The notes below the pieces were generated by a model that was given only the letters and a program-made list of their open reading frames with translations, had not been told where the DNA came from and searched no databases. A DNA stretch of 10,990 bases from JBMYXZ01 sp049608925 (GTDB lineage Bacteria > Pseudomonadota > Alphaproteobacteria > JAGOMX01), in NCBI GenBank assembly GCA_049608925.1, contig JBMYXZ010000049.1, positions 1-10,990 of the forward strand. The letters are read 5' to 3'. This document shows positions 1 to 7,112 of the stretch, in pieces (within the stretch, counting starts at the first letter, position 1; each line of letters opens with the position of its first letter). The position numbers and the translations under genes are program-made.

Positions 1-21
1 GAAATAAAATAATAAAATGGA

Positions 22-51
22 TTCCGCGGTCAAGCCGCGGAAAGTCGGAGT
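22..51. repeat. REP-like palindromic element, possible terminator on the minus strand
   Basis: A perfect 8-bp inverted repeat, TTCCGCGG (22-29) and CCGCGGAA (35-42), encloses the 5-nt loop TCAAG and is followed by AAGTCGGAGT. Translated on the plus strand it reads MDSAVKPRKVGV. This is the familiar pseudo-peptide of a palindromic repeat scattered through many alphaproteobacterial genomes (usually MDPAVKPRDDG-like), so the short plus-strand reading frame starting at 17 is not a gene. On the minus strand the hairpin lies about 110 nt past the stop of the Sel1/LprI gene and is followed by an AT-rich stretch (bases 21 down to 1). It could therefore act as a weak intrinsic terminator for the atp transcript, but the T-run is not uninterrupted. 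Confidence 0.7.
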
Positions 52-86
52 ATGGGTTAGAGATCAGAGAAAACCATTAAACACCC

Positions 87-113
87 TCCAGCATAAAATT
101 ATCCCGGACACTT
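87..113 (+). repeat. 27-bp dispersed repeat, left copy (IS-end-like)
   Basis: This 27-base stretch matches bases 8357-8383 at 26 of 27 positions in the same orientation; the one difference is G91 against T8361. The last 22 bases, starting CATAAAATT and ending CCCGGACACTT, are identical. Both copies are intergenic. Read on the minus strand it begins AAGTGTCCGGGATAATTT, which has the look of an insertion-sequence or MITE terminal repeat. No transposase lies beside it, so the family is not identified. Confidence 0.6.
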
Positions 114-119
114 GTGGGG

Positions 120-140
120 CAAGCTGCCGAAAGTCGGAGT
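120..140 (+). repeat. Degenerate partial copy of the REP-like element
   Basis: The 21 bases here match bases 31-51 at 19 of 21 positions, both ending in GAAAGTCGGAGT. The left arm of the palindrome is missing, so this copy cannot form the 8-bp hairpin. The 27-bp IS-end-like repeat lies between the two copies, so the gap 1-154 is a small mosaic of repeat fragments. Confidence 0.5.
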
Positions 141-154
141 CTGTGGGGCTGATT

Positions 155-1405
155 TTACATGATTTGATCTATCTGTTGCGCTCTTTTATATTTCAGAAGT
201 GAAACAAGCTTTTTCTTTTGCTCGGGATAGGTCGCGTCTAGGAAAATTTCAAACGCATCTATAAAGTTCTGCCAGCTCTTTTGAGACTGTTGCAAGCTAC
301 TTATTTCTAGGGTTGTAATTGAAATTAATGGGGAATGTTCTAGGCTTTCCAACAATTTCTCATGTTTTTTCTCCACATTGATATCTGGCGCTTTATCTAT
401 TTTGCCTAATACCAACATATCTATAATTGATGTAAACCATTCCTTTTGCTTTGATTCTTCTTCAGTAATAAATATGCCCCGCATTGTCCCTGATAGATCT
501 TGTTCATTATGTGCTCGTATTGAAAAAAATGTATTGGCAGATTTTTGCAGATTATCAAACAAGATCTGTGATGATTGGGGCAAATTATTTCTATACTGTG
601 CGAGTCTTATATCATGAGAAGCAAGCCTGTCTTCTTCTGCTAAGGAATAGCACACAGTCATGCTGTTTGTTGCTGTGGCATGATCACAAAAAGAAAAAGG
701 CTTGTCTAAGTTGCCTTTAGTTTCAGCTACCTGCAAGGTATTCACCATATTTGAAAGCTCAGCAGGCACATAAGATCCATGGCATACATAGGCAGTAGCG
801 ATAGTGAAATTCTGCGGAACCCCTGTGCCATTTGCATAGAGCTCTGCCACATCGATATTACCACCATTTTGAAATATACAATCCGAAAATGCCTTATGAT
901 TACCTCGGTACTCACGGCACATAGTTCCAGGGTAATATTGACTCTCATAATGATGGTCTAGCTTGCCGGCTTTATAGCATGCATCAACAGTATTTAAATC
1001 TTGGTAAAGATCGTTTTCAATACCTTTTTCACGAGCTAGATCAGCAAATTCTTTTGCAGTGTCTATGTCTGCAGAGTGCCCAGCACGAAAAAGAGTGTTA
1101 TCTAAAACATATGCAAATGCCTCAGTATGTCCAAGTCTGGCAGCTTTCTGGTAATAGTCAACCTCTGGGCCATCTCCTAACATGGCATAGCCAAGCCAAA
1201 AAATCGCTTCAGGATAGTCTTGCTGTGCCGCCTTGTTAATCCATATAGCTGCTTCATCCCGATTGCCGGATTCATAAAGCTGCTTACCATAATCAAACTG
1301 CGATTTTACATCACCTGACTCAGCAAGTGATTTTAGGTCCGAGCTGTAACAGCTAGTGCATTGGATAATGACTAGAAAAATAAAGTATACGATTTGATGA
1401 ATCAT
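155..1405 (-). CDS. Exported Sel1-repeat protein with LprI-like (DUF1311) C-terminal region
   Basis: A 416-residue protein. Residues 1-21 form a hydrophobic signal sequence (FIFLVIIQCTSCYSS); the cysteines at 16 and 19 are not in a good lipobox, so a lipoprotein is possible but unproven. Residues about 26-130 resemble Sel1/TPR-like helical repeats (QFDYGKQLYESGNRDEAAIW, then AIFWLGYAMLGDG and YYQKAARLGH). A further fragment is at 187-208 (AELYANGTGVPQN). Residues about 238-335 look like the LprI/DUF1311 family: FCDHATATNSMTVC, then a helix with LQKSANTFFSIRAHNE. A second similar helix, LQQSQKSWQNFIDAF, is at 371-385. Sel1 repeats bind proteins; the family founder LprI is a mycobacterial lysozyme inhibitor, but most members have no known role. 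The gene starts 15 nt after the atpC stop on the same strand with no evident promoter, so it is probably read through from the atp operon. No strong ribosome-binding site precedes the ATG. A role at the cell envelope or towards a host is inference. Confidence 0.75.
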   Translation of the reverse strand: MIHQIVYFIFLVIIQCTSCYSSDLKSLAESGDVKSQFDYGKQLYESGNRDEAAIWINKAAQQDYPEAIFWLGYAMLGDGPEVDYYQKAARLGHTEAFAYVLDNTLFRAGHSADIDTAKEFADLAREKGIENDLYQDLNTVDACYKAGKLDHHYESQYYPGTMCREYRGNHKAFSDCIFQNGGNIDVAELYANGTGVPQNFTIATAYVCHGSYVPAELSNMVNTLQVAETKGNLDKPFSFCDHATATNSMTVCYSLAEEDRLASHDIRLAQYRNNLPQSSQILFDNLQKSANTFFSIRAHNEQDLSGTMRGIFITEEESKQKEWFTSIIDMLVLGKIDKAPDINVEKKHEKLLESLEHSPLISITTLEISSLQQSQKSWQNFIDAFEIFLDATYPEQKKKLVSLLKYKRAQQIDQIM

Positions 1406-1420
1406 TGTAGATTTTCAGTG

Positions 1421-1855
1421 TTACTTTTTACGAATTGATTGCAGCTTTTTATAGATTTCCATCTTGGATCTGGCAACAGCAAGATCTTTTTCCAGCGCAA
1501 TGCGTTCGTCTTCTTCAACAGCCTCTTTCATCTGTTGCATAACATCAGCAATGTGTTGCTCGATCTGATCAGGTGCAATATCTCTAACATTGATGCCTTC
1601 ATCGGCCATGACAGTGCAGCCTTGTTCGTTTATATTAGCAAAGCCACCAGTGATGAAGATCTTTTCCGTCAGAGTGTCCCCTTGGTATATATTGATAATA
1701 CCTTTTGCTAGGGTCACACCCAGTGGGGTGTGATCTTTCATCACACCCATTTCACCAGCAGAAGAAGGGATAACAGCCATCGTCACCTGGTCAGCATACA
1801 AAATCTGTTCAGGAGAAACGAGCTGGAAACTTATCTTATCAACAGTGCGAACCAT
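1421..1855 (-). CDS. atpC: F1F0 ATP synthase subunit epsilon
   Basis: Epsilon belongs to the central stalk of F1. With gamma it contacts the c-ring and can inhibit ATP hydrolysis. The 144-residue length is usual for alphaproteobacteria. The N-terminal beta-sandwich (residues about 6-90) shows FQLVSPEQILYADQVTMAVIPSS, GEMGVMKDHTPL and the glycine-rich ITGGFANI. The C-terminal part (about 95-144) is a charged helical hairpin, AVEEDERIALEKDLAVARSK. The ATG follows the atpD stop by only 3 nt. A GGAAG ribosome-binding site at 1871-1867 lies inside the end of atpD, 11 nt before the start, which suits coupled translation. This is the last of the five F1 genes; a Sel1/LprI gene follows after 15 nt. 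Confidence 0.95.
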   Translation of the reverse strand: MVRTVDKISFQLVSPEQILYADQVTMAVIPSSAGEMGVMKDHTPLGVTLAKGIINIYQGDTLTEKIFITGGFANINEQGCTVMADEGINVRDIAPDQIEQHIADVMQQMKEAVEEDERIALEKDLAVARSKMEIYKKLQSIRKK

Positions 1856-1858
1856 GGG

Positions 1859-3286
1859 TTATGCTGCTTCCTTTTCAAGATCGCGCGCCTTCTGGCGAGC
1901 TTCTTCCATTGTACCAACCATATAGAATGACATTTCTGGCATATCGTCGCATTCACCATTGATGATTGCTTTAAAGCCATTGATGGTATCTTTCAAGTTC
2001 ACAAACACACCTGGCTTACCGGTGAAGATTTCCGCAACATGGAACGGCTGTGAAAGGAAACGCTGAATCTTACGCGCACGCGCCACCGTTAGCTTATCTT
2101 CCTCTGACAATTCATCAATACCCAAAATCGCAATAATGTCTTGCAGAGATTTATAGGTTTGCAGGATTCTCTGCACTTCACGGGCAACCTGATAGTGTTC
2201 TTCACCAACAACATCTGGCGTCAAAATACGTGAAGTAGAGTCTAGAGGATCCACAGCAGGGTAAATACCCAGCTCGGCAATCTGACGGCTCAACACGGTT
2301 GTTGCATCCAAGTGAGAAAACGATGTAGCAGGTGCCGGGTCAGTCAAGTCATCGGCTGGGACATAAATAGCCTGGACACTGGTGATTGATCCCTTAGTCG
2401 TTGTTGTAATACGTTCCTGTAGAGCACCCATTTCCGTTGCCAATGTAGGCTGGTAACCCACAGCAGATGGAATACGTCCCAACAGCGCAGATACCTCGGA
2501 ACCCGCCTGAGTAAATCGGAAAATGTTATCGATAAAGAACAGAACGTCTTGGCCTTCTTCATCACGGAAATATTCCGCAGCCGTCAGACCCGTCAAAGCC
2601 ACACGCGCACGCGCACCTGGTGGTTCATTCATCTGACCGTATACAAGTGCCGCTTTCGAGTTATCGCCTTCAAGATCAATAACGCCTGATTCGCTCATTT
2701 CTTGGTACAGGTCGTTACCTTCACGTGTACGCTCACCAACACCTGCGAAAACAGAATATCCACCGTGTTCTTTCGCAATGTTGTTAATCAGCTCCATGAT
2801 AATAACGGTTTTACCAACACCAGCACCACCAAACAGACCAATCTTACCACCTTTTGCATAAGGGGCTAACAAATCCACAACCTTGATACCAGTGATCAAG
2901 ATCTCAGTATCAGTTGACTGTTCTGTGAATTCTGGAGCCGTACGGTGAATAGGCATACGATTCTTGGTCTTAATTGGCCCACGTTCATCAATAGGCTCCC
3001 CAATCACGTTCATGATACGGCCTAAGATTTCAGGACCTGCAGGGACAGTAATTGGTTCACCCAAATCACGCGCTTCCATACCGCGCACAAGTCCTTCGGT
3101 CGCATCCATCGCAATGGTTCTGACGACATTTTCACCAAGGTGTTTTGCGATTTCTAGCACCAAACGCTGACCACCATTGTCAACTTCCAATGCATTTAAA
3201 ATCGGTGGCAATTCACCTGAGAACTCAACGTCTACGACAGCTCCAATGACCTGGACTATCTTGCCGGTTAAATTCGATTGTCCCAT
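1859..3286 (-). CDS. atpD: F1F0 ATP synthase subunit beta (catalytic)
   Basis: Beta carries the three catalytic sites that make ATP from ADP and phosphate in the cytoplasmic F1 head. At 475 residues it is full length. Walker A is GGAGVGKT (153-160). The GERTREG motif holds the catalytic glutamate at 185. Walker B is LFFID (249-253). The intact DELSEED loop at 391-397 is pushed by the gamma shaft. The N-terminal beta-barrel begins GKIVQVIGAVVDVEF. All catalytic residues I can place are present, so the enzyme should be active. The start is well supported: a GGAG ribosome-binding site (3297-3294) lies 7 nt upstream and touches the atpG stop, giving a 13-nt intergenic gap. Confidence 0.98.
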   Translation of the reverse strand: MGQSNLTGKIVQVIGAVVDVEFSGELPPILNALEVDNGGQRLVLEIAKHLGENVVRTIAMDATEGLVRGMEARDLGEPITVPAGPEILGRIMNVIGEPIDERGPIKTKNRMPIHRTAPEFTEQSTDTEILITGIKVVDLLAPYAKGGKIGLFGGAGVGKTVIIMELINNIAKEHGGYSVFAGVGERTREGNDLYQEMSESGVIDLEGDNSKAALVYGQMNEPPGARARVALTGLTAAEYFRDEEGQDVLFFIDNIFRFTQAGSEVSALLGRIPSAVGYQPTLATEMGALQERITTTTKGSITSVQAIYVPADDLTDPAPATSFSHLDATTVLSRQIAELGIYPAVDPLDSTSRILTPDVVGEEHYQVAREVQRILQTYKSLQDIIAILGIDELSEEDKLTVARARKIQRFLSQPFHVAEIFTGKPGVFVNLKDTINGFKAIINGECDDMPEMSFYMVGTMEEARQKARDLEKEAA

Positions 3287-3293
3287 TCATTCA

Positions 3294-3300
3294 CTCCTTT
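3294..3300 (-). promoter_or_regulatory. Ribosome-binding site of atpD
   Basis: On the minus strand AAAGGAG ends 7 nt before the atpD ATG and partly overlaps the TAA stop of atpG (3302-3300). It is the best Shine-Dalgarno match in the operon, in keeping with the need for three beta subunits per enzyme, and it fixes the atpD start. Confidence 0.75.
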
Positions 3301-4199
3301 TATAGGGCCTCAGCGCCTGAAATAATCTCAATAAGCTCGCGTGTCACCAAGGCTTGACGCGTGCGGTTATATACAAGGTTCAAGTTTTTCAACATATCGT
3401 CAGCATTTCGTGTTGCTGAATCCATCGCCGTCATGCGAGCACCGTGTTCACTGGCAGCATTTTCCAGCATGGCGCGATATAGCTGCACACTAAAATTCTG
3501 CGGCAGCAATGCATTCAGTACAGCATTCGCTGAAGGTTCATAATCATATATGGCATGAATTCCAGCATCATGAATCTGTTCGGGCTTTTCATGGCTTTCA
3601 TTATCCAAGGGGCTATATGGCATAATCTGGTGCGATGTCAGTTTTTGTGAAATCGCAGAGATAAACTTGTTATACACAACCGTGCAAAAGTCCATCTTCC
3701 CCTGGTTAAATTCTTCCAGAATGCGCTCGCCAATTCTGTCAGCATACATAAAGCTGGGGCGATTGCGGTTCAAATATGTCTCTAAAATGTGGTCACGGAA
3801 CTTACTTGAATGGAAAAAGTCTCGTGCTTTACGCCCAATGCACACGATCTTAAAGTCACGCTTACCATCATCAAGTTTTTGGATCATCCTTAGGGCATAT
3901 CGGCAGACGCTGGCGTTAAAGCTGCCGCAAAGCCCACGGTCCGAGGTGATAACAACGTATACATGGTATTTATCTTCACCAGTCCCTGTCAGCAATGTCG
4001 GGAGCTGTTCACCCTCGACCGCACGGTCTTTCAAGGATTTGATCATGTCGCTCATCATATCTGCATAGGGTAGGGAGGCCGCAACTTTATTCTGCGCTCG
4101 ACGGAGCTTTGCAGCGGCAATCATCTTCATCGCCGACGTAATCTTTTTCGTCGACTTTACGCTGCCCATGCGGTTTCTGATATCTTTTAAGCTGGCCAT
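3300..4199 (-). CDS. atpG: F1F0 ATP synthase subunit gamma
   Basis: Gamma is the rotating shaft that couples the membrane c-ring to the alpha3beta3 head. The 299-residue length fits the family. Both long helices of the coiled coil are recognisable. The N-terminal one reads MASLKDIRNRMGSVKSTKKI and goes on to SAMKMIAAAKLRRAQ. The C-terminal one includes ASEHGARMTAMDSATRNAD and ends VTRELIEIISGAEAL. The central Rossmann-like domain shows VVITSDRGLCGSFNA. The gene lies 12 nt after atpA and 13 nt before atpD. Only a weak GGTG precedes the ATG, so translation probably depends on coupling to atpA. Confidence 0.97.
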   Translation of the reverse strand: MASLKDIRNRMGSVKSTKKITSAMKMIAAAKLRRAQNKVAASLPYADMMSDMIKSLKDRAVEGEQLPTLLTGTGEDKYHVYVVITSDRGLCGSFNASVCRYALRMIQKLDDGKRDFKIVCIGRKARDFFHSSKFRDHILETYLNRNRPSFMYADRIGERILEEFNQGKMDFCTVVYNKFISAISQKLTSHQIMPYSPLDNESHEKPEQIHDAGIHAIYDYEPSANAVLNALLPQNFSVQLYRAMLENAASEHGARMTAMDSATRNADDMLKNLNLVYNRTRQALVTRELIEIISGAEAL

Positions 4200-4211
4200 G
4201 TTGCTGACACC

Positions 4212-5741
4212 TTATGAGAACACAGTGATGAAATGATCAAAGAAGGATTTCAATTCAGCCTCTAGATCATCATCAATCTTTTTCTTCGCCTGAATACCCC
4301 TAAGGATCTCAGGGCGCTCACGACGCATTGTCCTTAATACTTCGGCTTCAAAACGCTGTACATCTGATGTTTTGATCTTATCGAGATAGCCTCTAACACC
4401 AGCATAAATTGATACCACTTGTTCTTCCATCTGTGATGGAGAGTACTGAGGCTGCTTCAACAAGCTGGTCAAGCGTTCACCGCGCGCCAGCAACTGCTGG
4501 GTCGATTTATCAAGATCTGATGCGAACTGCGAGAATGCTTCCATTTCACGGAACTGCGCCAGCTCTAACTTAATGGTACCAGCAACTTGCTTCATCGCTT
4601 TCAACTGAGCGGCAGATCCCACACGACTAACCGACAGACCAACGTTAATTGCTGGACGAATACCTTTATAGAACAGCTCTGATTCCAAGAAGATCTGACC
4701 GTCGGTAATCGAAATAACGTTAGTCGGAATATACGCAGACACGTCACCCGCCTGGGTTTCAATAATCGGCAGCGCCGTTAACGAGCCTCCACCGGCTTCA
4801 TCGCTCATCTTCGCGGCACGCTCCAGCAAGCGAGAGTGCAGATAGAAAACGTCACCGGGGTAAGCTTCACGACCTGGTGGGCGACGCAACAACAGAGACA
4901 TCTGGCGATAAGCAGCCGCTTGCTTTGACAAGTCATCATAGATGATCAGCGCATGCATACCATTATCGCGGAAGTACTCACCAATTGTACAACCTGTGTA
5001 TGGTGCTAAGAACTGCATCGGAGCAGGGTCAGAAGCAGTGGCCGCCACAACGGTTGTATACTCAAGGGCACCATGCTCTTCCAATGTTTTCACGATCTGC
5101 GCAACAGTAGACCGCTTTTGGCCAACAGCAACATATATACAATAAAGCTTCTCGCTTTCATCGCCACGCTTGTTGATTTCTTTTTGGTTTAAGATCGCGT
5201 CAATTGCGATTGCTGTCTTACCTGTTTGACGGTCACCAATGATAAGCTCGCGCTGGCCACGGCCAATTGGCACCAATGAGTCAACAGACTTAATACCTGT
5301 TTGCACGGGCTCGGTCACTGGTTGACGTTGAATGATACCAGGTGCTTTTACCTCAACACGTGATGAAGTAGTGGACTCGATCGGCCCACGTCCATCAATT
5401 GGATTACCAAGCGCATCTACAACACGACCCAGTAGCCCTTTACCTGTAGGAACTTCAACAATTTTACCTGTACGCTTGACGGTGTCGCCTTCTTGAATGT
5501 CGCGATCTTCGCCGAAGATAACAATACCAACGTTATCTTCTTCCAAGTTCAAGGCCATGCCCTTGGTACCACCATCAAATTCAACCATTTCGCCGGCTTG
5601 CACGGATTCTAGCCCGTAAACACGAGCAATACCGTCACCAACTTCCAGCACTTGGCCGACTTCATCAACCTTCGTCGATGATTCAAAATCAACAATGTGC
5701 GTCTTCAAAATCGACGAAATTTCAGCGGCGCGTAGTTCCAT
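4212..5741 (-). CDS. atpA: F1F0 ATP synthase subunit alpha
   Basis: Alpha alternates with beta in the F1 hexamer and carries the non-catalytic nucleotide sites. It is full length at 509 residues. The N-terminal barrel shows VLEVGDGIARVYGL (31-44). Walker A is GDRQTGKT (169-176). LIIYDD (265-270) is the Walker B strand. VSRVGSAAQ (371-379) contains the arginine finger R373, which reaches into the beta catalytic site. The MELRAAEISSILK start is typical. Its ATG overlaps the atpH stop by one base (TAATG, base 5741 shared), a strong sign of translational coupling. Confidence 0.98.
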   Translation of the reverse strand: MELRAAEISSILKTHIVDFESSTKVDEVGQVLEVGDGIARVYGLESVQAGEMVEFDGGTKGMALNLEEDNVGIVIFGEDRDIQEGDTVKRTGKIVEVPTGKGLLGRVVDALGNPIDGRGPIESTTSSRVEVKAPGIIQRQPVTEPVQTGIKSVDSLVPIGRGQRELIIGDRQTGKTAIAIDAILNQKEINKRGDESEKLYCIYVAVGQKRSTVAQIVKTLEEHGALEYTTVVAATASDPAPMQFLAPYTGCTIGEYFRDNGMHALIIYDDLSKQAAAYRQMSLLLRRPPGREAYPGDVFYLHSRLLERAAKMSDEAGGGSLTALPIIETQAGDVSAYIPTNVISITDGQIFLESELFYKGIRPAINVGLSVSRVGSAAQLKAMKQVAGTIKLELAQFREMEAFSQFASDLDKSTQQLLARGERLTSLLKQPQYSPSQMEEQVVSIYAGVRGYLDKIKTSDVQRFEAEVLRTMRRERPEILRGIQAKKKIDDDLEAELKSFFDHFITVFS

Positions 5742-6292
5742 TAATTCAGTCCCTCTAATTCGAGTTTCAATTCATTTAACTTCGCTTTCAGCGAGAAGTC
5801 TAGGCGATATGATCCATATTGAATGACCATTCCACCAATAAGGTCTTTGTCGATGGAATGTTCCATGACAATGTCTTTGCCAGTCTTTGATTCAACCAGC
5901 TTGATAATTTTTGCTTCCTGATCTTTAGTCGCCGGATATGCAGACCTAACTGTTGCCGTCATTTGATTTTTGTGATCAGCGATTCTGGCCAGCACGGCAT
6001 CACAAAGTGTGGGCAGTATTTCAGCCCGGCGAGCATACGCAATGATCTGCAAGAAGCGTTTTGATACATCATGCATTTTTGCTTTGTCTGCAATGTCAGA
6101 AAGGATCCCGGCAATGGCATCCAGTGAAATTGTACGGTTCGAAAGAGCTTGATAAAAATCGTTGTCAGAACCTTGCAAAGCTGTCTTCAGTACCTCAAAG
6201 TCACCTGCAACATTGTCCGTGCATTTTATGTCAAATGCCGCATCAAATAATGCTTTTGCGTATCTTTCTGAAACTTTACGATGACTGGCCAC
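5741..6292 (-). CDS. atpH: F1F0 ATP synthase subunit delta (OSCP)
   Basis: Delta sits on top of F1 and ties it to the peripheral b-stalk. The 183-residue length is normal. The N-terminal helical bundle has the family pattern SERYAKALFDAAFD. The C-terminal part ends GGMVIQYGSYRLDFSLKAKL, the conserved stalk-binding segment (usually GG..I..G....D.S...kL). The start is GTG at 6292-6290. An in-frame TAA lies 12 codons upstream with no ATG between, so no longer ATG start is possible. It heads the F1 cluster. The F0 genes are not adjacent, as is usual in alphaproteobacteria. The 79-nt gap to the deaminase holds no convincing promoter, so a shared transcript with the deaminase cannot be excluded. 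Confidence 0.95.
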   Translation of the reverse strand: MASHRKVSERYAKALFDAAFDIKCTDNVAGDFEVLKTALQGSDNDFYQALSNRTISLDAIAGILSDIADKAKMHDVSKRFLQIIAYARRAEILPTLCDAVLARIADHKNQMTATVRSAYPATKDQEAKIIKLVESKTGKDIVMEHSIDKDLIGGMVIQYGSYRLDFSLKAKLNELKLELEGLN

Positions 6293-6371
6293 GGTCTTCT
6301 TATCTTTCTTCCTGTTGCTTGGTTTTTATCATGCTGGAAATTCTCATGCAAGCCCTTGTAAGCAAGTAATT

Positions 6372-6902
6372 TTATTTTTTATCCCAAAAACCGATATGCA
6401 CTTTTGCAGCTTCAGCCTCTAACACAGGGCCTTCAACGCGCACGATGCGTGTGCCGTATTTTAAAACCTCTCGACTAGGAACGGTGAAACTAGCATCTGT
6501 GAATTGCCCCATAGTTTCTGCCGAGCAGCCATAAACGACATTACCGATATGCGACCAGTAGATGGCGCCTGTGCACATAGCGCAGGGTTCGGTGCTGACG
6601 TATAGGATACTTTCTTGCAATATGCGGTTGGGAAATTTCTTGGTTGCAGCTGCCACAATACGCATTTCCGCATGTTTAGTATCGTCACGTTCGGTTATAA
6701 CAGAATCTTCCGCACGTAACAGCACGGCTCCTTGATGAACCAGCACAGCTGCAAAGGGGCGATTGCCTTTGTCTCGCGCCTGTTGAGCCAGACTTATACA
6801 TTCCCTTATATGTTGCTCATGCTTTTGTGTACGTGGCGATTTTGCTTGGATCCCAGCTGTTGTCAAGGTAACTGCCAAAAACGCTAAGAATATGTTTCTC
6901 AT
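6372..6902 (-). CDS. Exported nucleoside/base deaminase (CMP/dCMP deaminase fold, zinc-binding)
   Basis: A 176-residue protein with a complete deaminase core behind a signal peptide. Residues 1-20 (MRNIFLAFLAVTLTTAGIQA) show a charged start, a hydrophobic core and an AxA-like cleavage site, with the mature chain starting near K21. Zinc ligands are H77 and catalytic E79 in KHAEM, and C107 and C110 in PCAMC. The following GAIYWSHIGNVVYG resembles guanine deaminase GuaD and the tRNA adenosine deaminase TadA. The N-terminal NRPFAAVLV strand is also typical. The family hydrolytically deaminates a purine or pyrimidine base, free or in RNA. Export makes TadA-type tRNA editing unlikely and suggests periplasmic nucleobase or nucleoside salvage, which is inference. 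No in-frame ATG occurs between residues 1 and 80. An AGGGAT ribosome-binding site (6913-6908) precedes the start. It lies upstream of atpH on the same strand. Confidence 0.85.
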   Translation of the reverse strand: MRNIFLAFLAVTLTTAGIQAKSPRTQKHEQHIRECISLAQQARDKGNRPFAAVLVHQGAVLLRAEDSVITERDDTKHAEMRIVAAATKKFPNRILQESILYVSTEPCAMCTGAIYWSHIGNVVYGCSAETMGQFTDASFTVPSREVLKYGTRIVRVEGPVLEAEAAKVHIGFWDKK

Positions 6903-6982
6903 TTTTTATCCCTGATTGATTATGTGCAAACAGTTTAGAATGACATTTTTCAAGACTCAAGAGAGAATTTTCTTAATTGTCG

Positions 6983-7010
6983 TTGACAAGCGCCCATGAA
7001 TGGCTATATA
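6983..7010 (+). promoter_or_regulatory. Promoter of tRNA-Glu
   Basis: A perfect -35 box TTGACA (6983-6988) is followed 16 nt later by TATATA (7005-7010). An alternative -10 reading in the same TATATATATT run (7007-7012) gives an 18-nt spacer. The mature tRNA begins 20 nt after the -10 box, so the primary transcript should have only a short 5' leader. This is the clearest sigma-70-type promoter in the window. Confidence 0.7.
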
Positions 7011-7030
7011 TATTCCCAAGTCTTGATGAA

Positions 7031-7106
7031 GTCCCCTTCGTCTAGAGGCCTAGGACACCGCCCTCTCACGGCGGCAACAGGGGTTCGAATCCCCTAGGGG
7101 ACACCA
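7031..7106 (+). tRNA. tRNA-Glu (anticodon CTC), CCA encoded
   Basis: A complete cloverleaf can be folded by eye. The acceptor stem GTCCCCT (7031-7037) pairs with AGGGGAC (7096-7102). The discriminator is A7103 and the CCA tail (7104-7106) is encoded. The anticodon stem CCGCC/GGCGG encloses loop CTCTCAC with anticodon CTC at 7065-7067, reading GAG glutamate codons. The T arm is AGGGG-TTCGAAT-CCCCT (7079-7095). It is the only plus-strand gene I can support. The stop codon of the opposite-strand gene lies 6 nt beyond its 3' end, and I see no terminator between them. Confidence 0.97.
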
Positions 7107-7112
7107 TATCAC

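Noticed and set aside
17..202. Plus-strand 61-codon frame starting MDSAVKPRKVGV
   Set aside because: Its first part is the translation of a palindromic repeat, and its end overlaps the Sel1/LprI gene on the other strand. This pseudo-peptide is a well-known false gene call.
3667..4068. Plus-strand 133-codon frame opposite atpG
   Set aside because: It lies wholly within the well-supported atpG gene on the other strand and shows no domain or leader.
6293..6371. Promoter for the atp operon between the deaminase and atpH
   Set aside because: A TTGCAT box followed 15 nt later by GATAAA can be drawn, but both boxes are poor matches and the spacing is short. Cotranscription with the deaminase is equally possible.
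6372..6902. Reading the deaminase as the tRNA adenosine deaminase TadA
   Set aside because: The core motifs resemble TadA, but the signal peptide at residues 1-20 would place the protein outside the cytoplasm where tRNA editing takes place.
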